A stretch of 64,000 nt of DNA from Devosia sp. MC521 (lineage in GTDB: Bacteria; Pseudomonadota; Alphaproteobacteria; Rhizobiales; Devosiaceae): the NCBI RefSeq assembly GCF_014127105.1, contig NZ_CP059902.1, forward strand, positions 1,521,001 to 1,585,000, given 5' to 3'. Below, one piece after another: positions 47,471 to 55,831 of the stretch. The notes under the pieces were generated by a model, which was given only the letters and a program-made list of their open reading frames with translations, did no database searches and was not told the DNA's origin. How positions within the stretch are numbered: position 1 is the first letter of the stretch; every line of letters begins with the position of its first letter. The translations under genes and the position numbers were made by a program.

Positions 47471-48366
47471 CATCGACTTCGAACAAAGCCGGGGCTGTTC
47501 TCAGCCTCGGCCGTATATATTGCGACATGGTGTTTCGCGGCCTCGACGGCATGCCGCAACTGGGGCGCGAAATCTTCGCTGATGATTTCGCTTTAACCCC
47601 AGGTGGTGGTGCGCTGATCACGGCTGCTCATGTTGCAGCGCATGGTCGGCCCTCAGCAGTCGTGGCACGCTTTGGCACGGATCCGCTTTCGCGCACCTTG
47701 GGTGGTGAGATCGAGACGCTTGGGCTGGAATTGCAGTTCCTTGATCGGCACGAAACTGCTGGTCCGCAGTTGACTGTGGTTATCGTCAATAGCGGTGATC
47801 GCGCCTTTCTCTCGCGTCGTGCGGGCTATGCACGCCCGGAAACCTTTGAGACCGCAATCGCCTGGGATCAGGCAGCGCATTTGCATATTGCCGAATATGC
47901 AACGCTTTACGAAATGCAGGATGCTGTCGCTCTGGCGAAGGCGCAGGGACTGACCGTGTCTCTCGACCCGAGTTGGGATGACACGCTTATCAAGGATCCA
48001 TTGTTCTTTGAACGTGCAAAAGATGTGGATCTGTTTTTGCCAAATCTGGAAGAAGCGCAGGCCCTGACCGGGGATACAGATCCGGCCGCGGCACTGGCTA
48101 AGCTGGCATCGCATTTCCCCGTTGTTGCACTCAAGCTAGGGGGCGACGGGGCTATGCTGGCCTGCGAAGGTGAGGTGATCGCCCGCAGCAGTGCAAAGGT
48201 TGAGGTGGTCGATACGACCGGCGCTGGCGATGCCTTTAATGCCGGGTTTATCGACGCTTGGCTGAATGGCCAGCCGAAGGAGGTATGCCTCGAGGCGGCG
48301 ATACTGGCGGGTACGCGTTCAGTCCAAGCGTCTGGCGGTACGGGAAGCCTGCGTGCGGCGTCCTAA
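47467..48366 (+). CDS. PfkB-family carbohydrate kinase
   Basis: 299-aa ribokinase-like kinase. The C-terminal signature DTTGAGDAFNAGFIDAWL holds the catalytic Asp and anion hole (about residues 251-268), and the N-terminal GGGALITAAHVAAHG is the substrate-lid area. It probably phosphorylates the sugar released from the imported compound. Sugar identity is open: fructose, ribose, tagatose-like and amino sugars are all used in this family. It is the last gene of ABC operon 2, followed by a strong hairpin. Confidence 0.88.
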   Translation: MTSTSNKAGAVLSLGRIYCDMVFRGLDGMPQLGREIFADDFALTPGGGALITAAHVAAHGRPSAVVARFGTDPLSRTLGGEIETLGLELQFLDRHETAGPQLTVVIVNSGDRAFLSRRAGYARPETFETAIAWDQAAHLHIAEYATLYEMQDAVALAKAQGLTVSLDPSWDDTLIKDPLFFERAKDVDLFLPNLEEAQALTGDTDPAAALAKLASHFPVVALKLGGDGAMLACEGEVIARSSAKVEVVDTTGAGDAFNAGFIDAWLNGQPKEVCLEAAILAGTRSVQASGGTGSLRAAS

Positions 48367-48432
48367 AATCTGATTGCCTGGCGTTCGGCTAGCTCGTTTG
48401 GCCTTCGATGCCGGGCAGTATGAAATCTCTTG

Positions 48433-48460
48433 GCGTCGCTATTCTTCGGGATAGCGACGC
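48433..48460. terminator. UUCG-capped hairpin between convergent genes
   Basis: GCGTCGCTAT (48433-48442) pairs with ATAGCGACGC (48451-48460); inner pairs close a C(TTCG)G tetraloop, giving a 12-bp very stable stem. It lies between the end of the kinase gene and the end of the convergent GntR-type gene. No T-run is present on the plus strand, so it may be a 3'-end stabiliser or a weak terminator for both. Confidence 0.55.
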
Positions 48461-48487
48461 ATTCACTTGCGCAGCTGGGGCAGGGTA

Positions 48488-49213
48488 CTACGACTTCGCC
48501 TGCTTCTGCAGCATGCGCACCAGTGGATCATAGTGAGCGATCACGGCATGGCGGTAGCCTTCATGGTCTCCGCGTTGTGCCGACCAATAGAGGTCGCTAT
48601 GCGCTTGCGCTGTTTGGCGCATGTCGTCTGGAAGGGCCAGATCAAGTTTCGGCAAGACGGCCGTATGGATGTCCCAGAAAGCTGCGACGAGTTGAACGGC
48701 CAACGGATTGCCAACCGGTGACAGCATTTCAGAGTGGAAGAGCCTGTCGTCACTCAAAAAGGGTTCATTGTTATTGGAGCGCTCAACCATGTTCGTGACG
48801 AGCCGTTCGATGATCGGGTTCGCCTTGCCTTTGTGAGCGTCCACCACAGCGTCGGTGAATGCCAAGTCCAGCACTCGACGAAGTTCGATCACTTCACGCA
48901 GCGCCTCAAGATCATCGCCGGGTGTTAGCGCGCCGCGAAACACAAGTGTCTCGACAAGTGGGGTCAGGCTCATATTCCCCACGACTGTGCCATGACCATG
49001 CCTGACTTCCACGATGTCGAGTGTGGCCAAAGTGCGAATCGCCTCGCGCACCGATGAGCGGGAAACCCCAAGATCGTTACAGAGCTCCGCCTCGGTCGGG
49101 ATGGCATCCCCTGGCCGCAAACCCCTTTGCATAATCAGGTGCTTGATCTGTTCGGCAGTGGTCGAGCGGCGCATCCGCAATGGGCTATTGGTGCTGTCAG
49201 TCGGTTCGCTCAT
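48488..49213 (-). CDS. nanR: FadR/GntR-family regulator, NanR-like
   Basis: 241-aa regulator with winged HTH near residues 30-75 (IPTEAELCNDLGVSRSSVRE, then ATLDIVEVRHGHGTVV) and a helical FCD domain (LEALREVIELRRVLDL ... DDRLFHSEML). ATG 49213 has AGGA just upstream; the open frame extends to 49297 without a site. It is divergent from the predicted sialic acid operon, and E. coli NanR is of the same family, so a role as its repressor is likely. The name NanR is by context. Confidence 0.8.
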   Translation of the reverse strand: MSEPTDSTNSPLRMRRSTTAEQIKHLIMQRGLRPGDAIPTEAELCNDLGVSRSSVREAIRTLATLDIVEVRHGHGTVVGNMSLTPLVETLVFRGALTPGDDLEALREVIELRRVLDLAFTDAVVDAHKGKANPIIERLVTNMVERSNNNEPFLSDDRLFHSEMLSPVGNPLAVQLVAAFWDIHTAVLPKLDLALPDDMRQTAQAHSDLYWSAQRGDHEGYRHAVIAHYDPLVRMLQKQAKS

Positions 49214-49311
49214 TTTCCTACCATGCGTGTATTTTCGCCGTAGCGTGCCGCGATATTCCGCGTATTTCGCTTGGATACAAGGCTTGCGTGCAGCCATACA
49301 TTAGGATAGAA

Positions 49312-49332
49312 GACGTCAGACGTCTGATGTCA
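49312..49332. promoter_or_regulatory. Three tandem 7-bp repeats, candidate NanR-type operator
   Basis: GACGTCA-GACGTCT-GATGTCA form three consecutive heptamers; they include the perfect palindrome TCAGACGTCTGA (49316-49327). The block ends 3 bp before the GGAGG of the binding-protein gene. E. coli NanR also binds three tandem hexamer repeats (GGTATA), although the sequence differs. Confidence 0.6.
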
Positions 49333-49346
49333 ACTGGAGGGAATAA

Positions 49347-50921
49347 GTGACTTCGCGTTCTCAAGGGATTTCTCGCCGCGCTCTCTGCCTTGCTGCAGGT
49401 GCTTTCGCCTCAATGTCGCTGTTTGGCGCATCGGCCAGCTTTGCGCAGGTAAATACTGATAATATCGACCTCGATGCCACCATTCAGGCCGGTATCGCTT
49501 ACGGTCTCTCTGGCACTTTCGATCCGCTCAATGCGTCGGGTGCGGTCACTGTGGCTGCCAATTGGCACACCATGGAAGGCTTGGTTGATCTCGACCCGGT
49601 CACCCGTCAGCCTTACGCTGCCCTGGCTGCAGAAATGCCGACCAGTGCTGATGGTCTCGAGTACATCGTTAAGCTGCGTGAGGGCGCTGTTTTTCATGAC
49701 GGCACCCCAGTCACTGCAGAAGACGTTGTCTTCTCGGCTCAGCGTGTGCTGGATCCAAACTCGAACTCGCTGTTCCGCTCATTCGTAGCGTTCATCGATA
49801 AGGTGGAAGTCGTTGATGCAACGACTGTAAAGTTCACCAACAAGTACCCATTCTCGCTTTTCAACGAGCGTATCGGTTCGATCAAGATCGTTCCGAAGGC
49901 ACTGGTTGAGGCAGATCCGGAAGCGTTCGGTAAGCTCCCGACTGGTACGGGTCCTTACAAGCTGATTTCGGCAGTGCCGGAAGCGGAAATTGTGTTTGAA
50001 CGTAATGAGGCTTACACCGGCAATCGTCCTGCGCTTGCAGCCGATATGGTTTGGAACCTCATCGCCGATCCTACTGCGCGTGTGAATGCTCTGTCGTCTG
50101 GCACAATTCAGGCGATGGAAGACGTTCCTTACATCGACGTTGACGCGGTAGCTGCGACTGCTGAGCTTGAAAAGGCCCAGTCGTTCGGTCTGCTCTTCGC
50201 GATGTTTGACACCACGAAGGCGCCGTTCAACGATGTTCGTGTTCGTCAGGCGTTTATGTATGCGATCGACATGGATAAGGTCATTGGCACTGGCATGCTC
50301 GACAACGCATCCGCTGCTAAGGGCTTCCTTCCAGAAACGCACCCGAACTTCCACGAAGCTTCGACGGTCTATTCGCTGAACCAAGAAAAGGCCAAGTCGC
50401 TTCTCGCTGAAGCGGGTGTTCCTTCGCTTGATATCACGCTGATGAGCACTGATCATGGTTGGGTGAAGGATGTTGCGCCAATCATCAAGGAAAGCCTTGA
50501 TGCTGTTGGTATCAACACCACGCTCGACATCGGTCAGTCCGGCGGTCAGTACGTTAAGGTCGATGCTGGCGAAATGCAGGTCATGATCGCCCCTGGTGAT
50601 CCATCTGTGTTCGGCAATGACCCAGACATTCTGATGCAGTGGTGGTTTGGCGACAACATCTGGCCAACCACGCGCTACCGTTGGGCTGAAAGCGAAGGCT
50701 ACGCCGAGCTGACTCAGCTGCTTGCCGACGCACAGAAGCTGTCCGGTGAAGAGCAGACTGCAAAGTGGAACGAAGCCATGGATCTTCTTTCTGAAGAAGT
50801 CGTGCTCTATCCGCTGCTGCACCGCCAGCTGCCGACGGCTTGGAACCCAGACGAACTCGAGGGCTTTGCACCAGTTCCAACCACTGGTCTGTCCTTCCTC
50901 GATGTTGGCGTGAAGAAGTAA
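49347..50921 (+). CDS. Substrate-binding protein, peptide-family ABC importer (predicted sialic acid)
   Basis: 524-aa family 5 solute-binding protein (DppA/OppA type). A signal region with RR (GISRRALCLAAGAFASMSLFG) is cleaved after ASFA-Q. The family-typical motif LREGAVFHDGTPVTAEDVVFS is split here by function: FHDGTPVTAEDVV marks the domain near residues 118-130. GTG 49347 has GGAGG 6 nt upstream, directly after the tandem repeats. Co-location with NanA-, NanE- and NanK-like genes suggests sialic acid or a derivative as ligand, as for SatA of Haemophilus ducreyi, which is in the same family; the ligand remains inferred. Confidence 0.85.
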   Translation: MTSRSQGISRRALCLAAGAFASMSLFGASASFAQVNTDNIDLDATIQAGIAYGLSGTFDPLNASGAVTVAANWHTMEGLVDLDPVTRQPYAALAAEMPTSADGLEYIVKLREGAVFHDGTPVTAEDVVFSAQRVLDPNSNSLFRSFVAFIDKVEVVDATTVKFTNKYPFSLFNERIGSIKIVPKALVEADPEAFGKLPTGTGPYKLISAVPEAEIVFERNEAYTGNRPALAADMVWNLIADPTARVNALSSGTIQAMEDVPYIDVDAVAATAELEKAQSFGLLFAMFDTTKAPFNDVRVRQAFMYAIDMDKVIGTGMLDNASAAKGFLPETHPNFHEASTVYSLNQEKAKSLLAEAGVPSLDITLMSTDHGWVKDVAPIIKESLDAVGINTTLDIGQSGGQYVKVDAGEMQVMIAPGDPSVFGNDPDILMQWWFGDNIWPTTRYRWAESEGYAELTQLLADAQKLSGEEQTAKWNEAMDLLSEEVVLYPLLHRQLPTAWNPDELEGFAPVPTTGLSFLDVGVKK

Positions 50922-50957
50922 TAGCCAGTCGCGCACATTGCGCCATTCGCAAATACG

Positions 50958-50979
50958 GACCTCGGGTTATCCCGGGGTC
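50958..50979 (+). repeat. Hairpin between binding-protein and permease genes
   Basis: GACCTCGGG (50958-50966) and CCCGGGGTC (50971-50979) form a 9-bp stem (one T-G pair) with a TTAT loop, 37 bp after the binding-protein stop. Probably an mRNA stabiliser or partial terminator. Confidence 0.6.
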
Positions 50980-51020
50980 TACTTCCCCGTCACGCTTACC
51001 CAGAAGAGAGCCAAGGCGGA

Positions 51021-51986
51021 ATGCTAAACGTGCTCAATCTGATCGGTCGCCGCTTACTGCAATTGCCGATCATGATCCTAGGGATCACCTTCCTCGTCTT
51101 TTTCGTCATGTCCTTTTCGGGCGTAGATCCAGCGATCACCGCGCTGGGCGAGGGCGCATCGATGGAGGCGCGCGCTGCCTATCGGTTGCAGCATGGGCTC
51201 GATGAGCCGTTATTGTCCCGCTACATCGATTTCCTTTTCGGCATGATCCAGGGTGATCTGGGCACGTACTCTGCGCGCCAGTTGCCAGTGATTGACGAAG
51301 TTGCTCGCGCCTTTCCAATCACGCTGCAGCTGACCTTCCTTGGGTTGATAACTGCAGTCTTCTTCTCGCTATTGCTCGGTGTGATCGCTGCGATTTATCG
51401 CGATCGTTGGCCTGACCAGCTTATCCGTGTCTTCTCGATTGCGTCGCTGTCCACCCCCAGCTTCTGGCTTGCTGTTCTTCTTATCCAAGCGCTTGGGCAC
51501 AAAGTCGGTTTGATTTCTCTCCTTCCGACATCTGGCCGATTGCCAGACATGTTTGACAATTTCGGCGGTTGGTTCCTCCGCATGTTGCTGCCTTCTGTGG
51601 CGCTTGCTGTGCCTGTTGTCGGCCAGTTGTCACGTGTTGTCCGCACTGCCGTTGTTGAAGAGCTCGACAAGGACTACGTCCGCACAGCTCTCGGGGCTGG
51701 CATTCCGCGACATGTCGTTGTCGGTCGTAATGTTCTGCGCAACGCGCTTATTACACCGATCACCGTTTTGGGGCTCCGCATCGGCTATCTTATGGGCGGT
51801 GCCGTCATCATCGAGATCATCTTTAACATCAACGGCATGGGCATGCTGATCCTCAATGGTGTCAGCAACAATGAACCAAACTTGGTGCAGGGCGTGACCC
51901 TGACCGTGGCGGTCGCCTTCATCGTGATCAATGTCGTGGTCGATCTGCTTTACGTGCTGGTCAATCCGCGCATCCGGGATATCTGA
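51021..51986 (+). CDS. Peptide-family ABC permease (DppB type)
   Basis: 321-aa membrane protein with the DppB-like start IGRRLLQLPIMILGITFLVFF, a periplasmic loop and about six helices. The EAA-like loop is EELDKDYVRTALGAG. AAGGCGGA precedes the ATG. It is separated from the fused permease-ATPase gene by a single base. Forms half of the membrane channel for the binding protein encoded upstream. Confidence 0.91.
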   Translation: MLNVLNLIGRRLLQLPIMILGITFLVFFVMSFSGVDPAITALGEGASMEARAAYRLQHGLDEPLLSRYIDFLFGMIQGDLGTYSARQLPVIDEVARAFPITLQLTFLGLITAVFFSLLLGVIAAIYRDRWPDQLIRVFSIASLSTPSFWLAVLLIQALGHKVGLISLLPTSGRLPDMFDNFGGWFLRMLLPSVALAVPVVGQLSRVVRTAVVEELDKDYVRTALGAGIPRHVVVGRNVLRNALITPITVLGLRIGYLMGGAVIIEIIFNINGMGMLILNGVSNNEPNLVQGVTLTVAVAFIVINVVVDLLYVLVNPRIRDI

Positions 51987-51987
51987 C

Positions 51988-53991
51988 GTGATCCGTACTG
52001 AAACCACCAAAAAGCTTTCTGTTCCGGGTTTAAGCCTGGTAGGCCTGAAGAACCTTCCGTTGACGTCCAAGATCGCGCTCTTTGTGCTGGCGCTCGTTGG
52101 TTTCGGCGCTGTTTTTGCGCCGCTTGTCTCGCCGTTTGATCCGCTCGCCACCGGGCTAACACGTGGCCCAGCCGGGCCGGACGCAACGCACTGGTTCGGC
52201 ACTGACCGACAGGGACGCGATATCTTCTCTCGTCTTGCCTATGGCGCCCGCTATTCTCTGATTATCGGTATAGCTGCGACCTTCGTTGCGCTCATTGCCG
52301 CCTCTGTCTTGGGCGCAATTGCTGCAACCGCTAGTAAGCTCGTTTCCGAGACGCTTATGCGTGTCCTCGACATGGTCATGTCGTTCCCGGGCATTGCTCT
52401 GGCAGTTGTATTCGTCACCGTGTTTGGCCAGAACCTGCCAGTCTTGGTCTTCACCATTGCCTTCCTCTATGTGCCGCAGATGACCCGTGTCATTCGTGCA
52501 AATATCATTGGCCAATATGGCGATGACTATGTTGCTGCGGTGCGCGTTATGGGCGCCTCCACACCGCACATTCTGATCAAACACGTCGCTCGAAATTGCT
52601 TGGCACCAGTGTTGGTTTTCGCAACCATCCTTGTTGCCGATGCGATTGTGTTTGAAGCTTCGCTCTCCTTTATTCAGGCTGGTGTTCCCGACCCGGAGCC
52701 AAGTTGGGGTAATGTGATGGCCGCCGGTCGTCAGCTCGTCATGTCCGGCAGCTGGTGGTCGACTTTCTTCCCCGGCATGATGATTACGATTACAGTTTTG
52801 GCGCTCAATATTCTTGCCGAAGGCATGACGGACGCCATGGCGGCACCTCGTGCTCGCGCAGCGATCAACCAGAGCCAAGTTGCAGCCGCGATCGATCAGC
52901 TCACTGCGCCAAAGGCCCAGGGTAATGAGGCGGTAGCGGGTGACGCGGTCGTCCCACTCGAGGATCGTCTTGCCGAACTCCGACGCATTGAGTTGGCCCG
53001 AACGGATCGCCTCGTGGGTGACGACAGCAAGGCTCCACTTCTCGAAGTTAAGAACCTTTCGATAGCCTTCCCAAGACACGGCAATGTCAACGTCGTGGAC
53101 GAGATCTCCTTCTCGGTTCGTCCGGGAGAGACCGTTGCGCTCGTTGGCGAAAGTGGTTGCGGCAAGTCCATCACGTCGCTTGCGGTTATGGGTCTTCTTG
53201 ATCCGAGGGCGAAAATCACGGGCGAGATTCTGTTTGAAGGTAAGAACCTTCTCACCATGACCGAGAAGGAGCGCAATGCTCTGCGCGGTAAGGGCATCGC
53301 CATGATTTATCAGGACGCGCTGTCGTCGCTGAACCCGGCTATGTTGATCCGCAGCCAGATGGCCCAGCTCACCTCGCGTGGTGGGACCCGCACGGCTGAA
53401 GACCTGCTCACCATGGTTGGACTTGAGCCACAGCGTATCCTCAATTCGTATCCGCATGAGCTTTCGGGTGGACAGCGGCAACGCGTACTTATCGCCATGG
53501 CGCTTACCCGCAATCCGCGTCTGGTCATCGCCGACGAACCGACTACGGCACTCGACGTGACCGTACAGAAGCAAGTGGTTGAACTGCTCAATCGTCTGCG
53601 CGAAGAACTCGGCTTTGCAATGCTCTTCGTGTCTCACGATCTGGCCTTGGTTGCTGAAATCTCCCACCGCATTTCGGTGATGTATGCTGGCCAGATGGTT
53701 GAGCAGGGTAAAACCCGTGAGGTTCTGACTCAGCCGGTGCACGAATACACCCGTGGCTTGCTTGGTGCTGTTCTCAGCATCGAAGCGGGTGCTTCCCGAC
53801 TTCACCAGGTGAAGGGCACAGTACCTTCTCCGCGTGAATTCCCGGAAGGCGATCGTTTCGCACCACGGTCATCTGACCCTGAGCGCAATGCGGGTGTGCG
53901 TCGGGTCTTCCGCCAAATACCAAACATGCAGCATTTTTATGCAGCTCATCCCGATGACGCCTTGGTTCAACCTTTGGAGCAAAACGCATGA
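51988..53991 (+). CDS. Fused ABC permease-ATPase (DppC-DppD fusion)
   Basis: 667-aa protein combining two usually separate subunits. Residues of about 25-275 are a DppC-type permease (GTDRQGRDIFSRLAYGARYS and an EAA-like loop near DDYVAAVRVMGAS). A linker of about 70 residues follows, and then a DppD-type ATPase: Walker A GESGCGKS near 388, LSGGQRQR near 492, Walker B VIADEPTTALDV near 513, then the oligopeptide-type C-terminal region. The GTG start at 51988 follows the DppB stop by 1 bp. The frame is open through the junction with no sign of a sequencing error, so the fusion appears natural; such fusions are known in this family. Confidence 0.9.
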   Translation: MIRTETTKKLSVPGLSLVGLKNLPLTSKIALFVLALVGFGAVFAPLVSPFDPLATGLTRGPAGPDATHWFGTDRQGRDIFSRLAYGARYSLIIGIAATFVALIAASVLGAIAATASKLVSETLMRVLDMVMSFPGIALAVVFVTVFGQNLPVLVFTIAFLYVPQMTRVIRANIIGQYGDDYVAAVRVMGASTPHILIKHVARNCLAPVLVFATILVADAIVFEASLSFIQAGVPDPEPSWGNVMAAGRQLVMSGSWWSTFFPGMMITITVLALNILAEGMTDAMAAPRARAAINQSQVAAAIDQLTAPKAQGNEAVAGDAVVPLEDRLAELRRIELARTDRLVGDDSKAPLLEVKNLSIAFPRHGNVNVVDEISFSVRPGETVALVGESGCGKSITSLAVMGLLDPRAKITGEILFEGKNLLTMTEKERNALRGKGIAMIYQDALSSLNPAMLIRSQMAQLTSRGGTRTAEDLLTMVGLEPQRILNSYPHELSGGQRQRVLIAMALTRNPRLVIADEPTTALDVTVQKQVVELLNRLREELGFAMLFVSHDLALVAEISHRISVMYAGQMVEQGKTREVLTQPVHEYTRGLLGAVLSIEAGASRLHQVKGTVPSPREFPEGDRFAPRSSDPERNAGVRRVFRQIPNMQHFYAAHPDDALVQPLEQNA

Positions 53992-54800
53992 GCACGGATG
54001 CATCCGAAAAGGGCGAGGCCCTTATTGAACTGCGCAACGTCTGCGTCGACTTCCGTATCCGGTCGTCCATTCTGAAGCCGGTTTCGCTTCGTGCACTCGA
54101 TACTATTTCCCTTGCGGTTCATCGCGGCCGCACCTTGGGTGTAGTGGGCGAATCTGGTTCAGGAAAATCGACCGCTGCGAAAGTGTTGATTGGTCTTCTG
54201 GCACCGAGTTCGGGTCAGATTTTCTTTGGCGGCGAAGAGGTCAAGAAGTTCGACGCGAAGACGCGCAAGCGTATTGGTCGGGTGGTGTCGGTTGTGTTCC
54301 AAGATCCGGCTACCGCACTCAATTCGCGAATGCTTGTCAGGGATGCGCTGGTTGATCCATTGCAGGTCCACGGCATTGGCGACGACAGCTCGCGTCAGCG
54401 TCGCGTCTCTGAGTTGGTTTCTTTGGTCGGTCTGCCGCAATCCGTGCTTGACGCAATTCCAGCTCAACTCTCAGGCGGGCAACGCCAGCGTGTTGCGATT
54501 GCTCGCGCTCTCGCACTAGAGCCTCAGGTGATTGTTGCCGATGAGCCGACGTCGGCACTCGACGTTTCGGTTCGGGCGCAGATTCTCAATCTTCTCCAGG
54601 ACCTCAAGCGCGAGCTTAATTTGGGGATGGTTTTCATTTCCCACGACATTCAGACCGTACGCCACATCTCGGACGATATCGCCGTGATGAACCGCGGCAA
54701 GGTCATCGAATATGGACCGGGCGCTCAGGTGCTCGGCTCTCCGTCCCAAAACTACACCCGTACTCTGCTCGCGGCAGCGCCAAGCCTGCTGCACGTTTAG
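53988..54800 (+). CDS. Peptide-family ABC ATPase (DppF type)
   Basis: 270-aa second ATPase of the importer. Walker A GESGSGKST is near residue 54, LSGGQRQR near 160 and VIVADEPTSALDV near 180. It overlaps the fused gene by 4 bp. At 270 aa it is shorter than most DppF proteins (about 320) because the C-terminal oligopeptide-binding-type extension is reduced; the fused partner has this region. Both ATPases would form the heterodimer. Confidence 0.91.
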   Translation: MSTDASEKGEALIELRNVCVDFRIRSSILKPVSLRALDTISLAVHRGRTLGVVGESGSGKSTAAKVLIGLLAPSSGQIFFGGEEVKKFDAKTRKRIGRVVSVVFQDPATALNSRMLVRDALVDPLQVHGIGDDSSRQRRVSELVSLVGLPQSVLDAIPAQLSGGQRQRVAIARALALEPQVIVADEPTSALDVSVRAQILNLLQDLKRELNLGMVFISHDIQTVRHISDDIAVMNRGKVIEYGPGAQVLGSPSQNYTRTLLAAAPSLLHV

Positions 54801-54837
54801 TCGGATCCTCCTTAACCTCCTGACCCTTGGTCCTCTC

Positions 54838-55761
54838 ATGTCTAAGCACGTTTATCACGGCATCGTTCCTCCAGTCGTCACACCGCTCAATGCGGACGGC
54901 ACCGTCAATTTTGACGATCTCACCAACCTCGTCGAGTACCTGATTGCCTCCGGCGTGCACGGCCTATTCGCCCTCGGCTCGACCGGCCAGGTCTGCTATT
55001 TGTCTGAGGAAGATCGCGTCGCGATCGTTCGCCACATCGCCAAGGTCAACGCTGGTCGCGTTCCGATTATCGCTGGCGCGATGGAAGTCTCCCCGCAGAC
55101 CGTCATTCGCACCGCCAATAAGATGATTGAAGCCGGCGCAGACTCCATCGTGACCACCGCGCCAATGTACACCATCAACGATGAAGCTGAAGTGGCTGAC
55201 CACTTCCGCATCATCAAGGCGGGTATTTCGGTTCCACTGTTCGCCTACGACATTCCGGTGCGCGTTCACAAAAAGCTGTCGCCTAAGCTGCTCGTTCAGC
55301 TCGGTAAGGAAGGCGTCATTGCTGGCGTGAAGGACTCTTCGGGCGACGACGTGTCGTTCCGTCGCCTCATTGCCTACAACGAAGCTGCCGGTAAGCCATT
55401 GGTACTGTTCACCGGTCACGAAATGGTTGTTGATGCCATGGCTCTTATCGGTGCCGATGGTGCCGTTCCTGGCGCTGCGAACTACGAAGCAGCGGCGTAC
55501 GTCCGTTTGTGGGACGCTGCTAAGGCTGGCGACTACGCGACTGCCGTCAAGGAACAGAAGTTCATCAACGATCTTTTCGAAGTCGTTTTTGTACCGGCTG
55601 GTCGCTCGGGTGACGCTACCGGTGTTGGCGCGTTCAAGGTCGTTATGGCCGCACGCGGCATTATTTCGTCGGCAACGATGACCGCGCCTCTGAAGGGTTT
55701 GGATGCGGAAACTACTGCCAAGATTGAAAAGATCGCCCGCGATCTCGGCGTGATCAGTTAA
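54838..55761 (+). CDS. nanA: N-acetylneuraminate lyase-like DapA-family aldolase
   Basis: 307-aa class I (Schiff-base) aldolase of the DHDPS/NAL family. The N-terminal substrate loop is GSTGQVCYLSEEDR, with Ser as in NAL rather than the Thr of most DHDPS, and Gln replaces the usual Glu. The catalytic Tyr is in YDIPVR and the Schiff-base Lys in GVKDSSGDD. It precedes NanE- and NanK-type genes, so cleavage of sialic acid to N-acetylmannosamine and pyruvate is the likely reaction. Another keto-acid aldolase activity cannot be excluded. ATG 54838 has no strong site. Confidence 0.8.
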   Translation: MSKHVYHGIVPPVVTPLNADGTVNFDDLTNLVEYLIASGVHGLFALGSTGQVCYLSEEDRVAIVRHIAKVNAGRVPIIAGAMEVSPQTVIRTANKMIEAGADSIVTTAPMYTINDEAEVADHFRIIKAGISVPLFAYDIPVRVHKKLSPKLLVQLGKEGVIAGVKDSSGDDVSFRRLIAYNEAAGKPLVLFTGHEMVVDAMALIGADGAVPGAANYEAAAYVRLWDAAKAGDYATAVKEQKFINDLFEVVFVPAGRSGDATGVGAFKVVMAARGIISSATMTAPLKGLDAETTAKIEKIARDLGVIS

Positions 55762-55831
55762 TCTGAATACCGTTTCCGGCGGCGACACGTTCGCCCGTTG
55801 CCGCCGGTACTCTCGTTTAAAGGACTAGATC

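Noticed and set aside
49779-50936. 385-codon frame antisense to the peptide-type binding protein
   Set aside because: Shadow of a highly biased gene; composition not protein-like and no ribosome site.
52156-53805. Long open frame (549 codons) antisense to the fused permease-ATPase gene
   Set aside because: It mirrors the coding strand of a clear gene; the translation is Arg/His-rich with no family motif. It is a product of codon bias.
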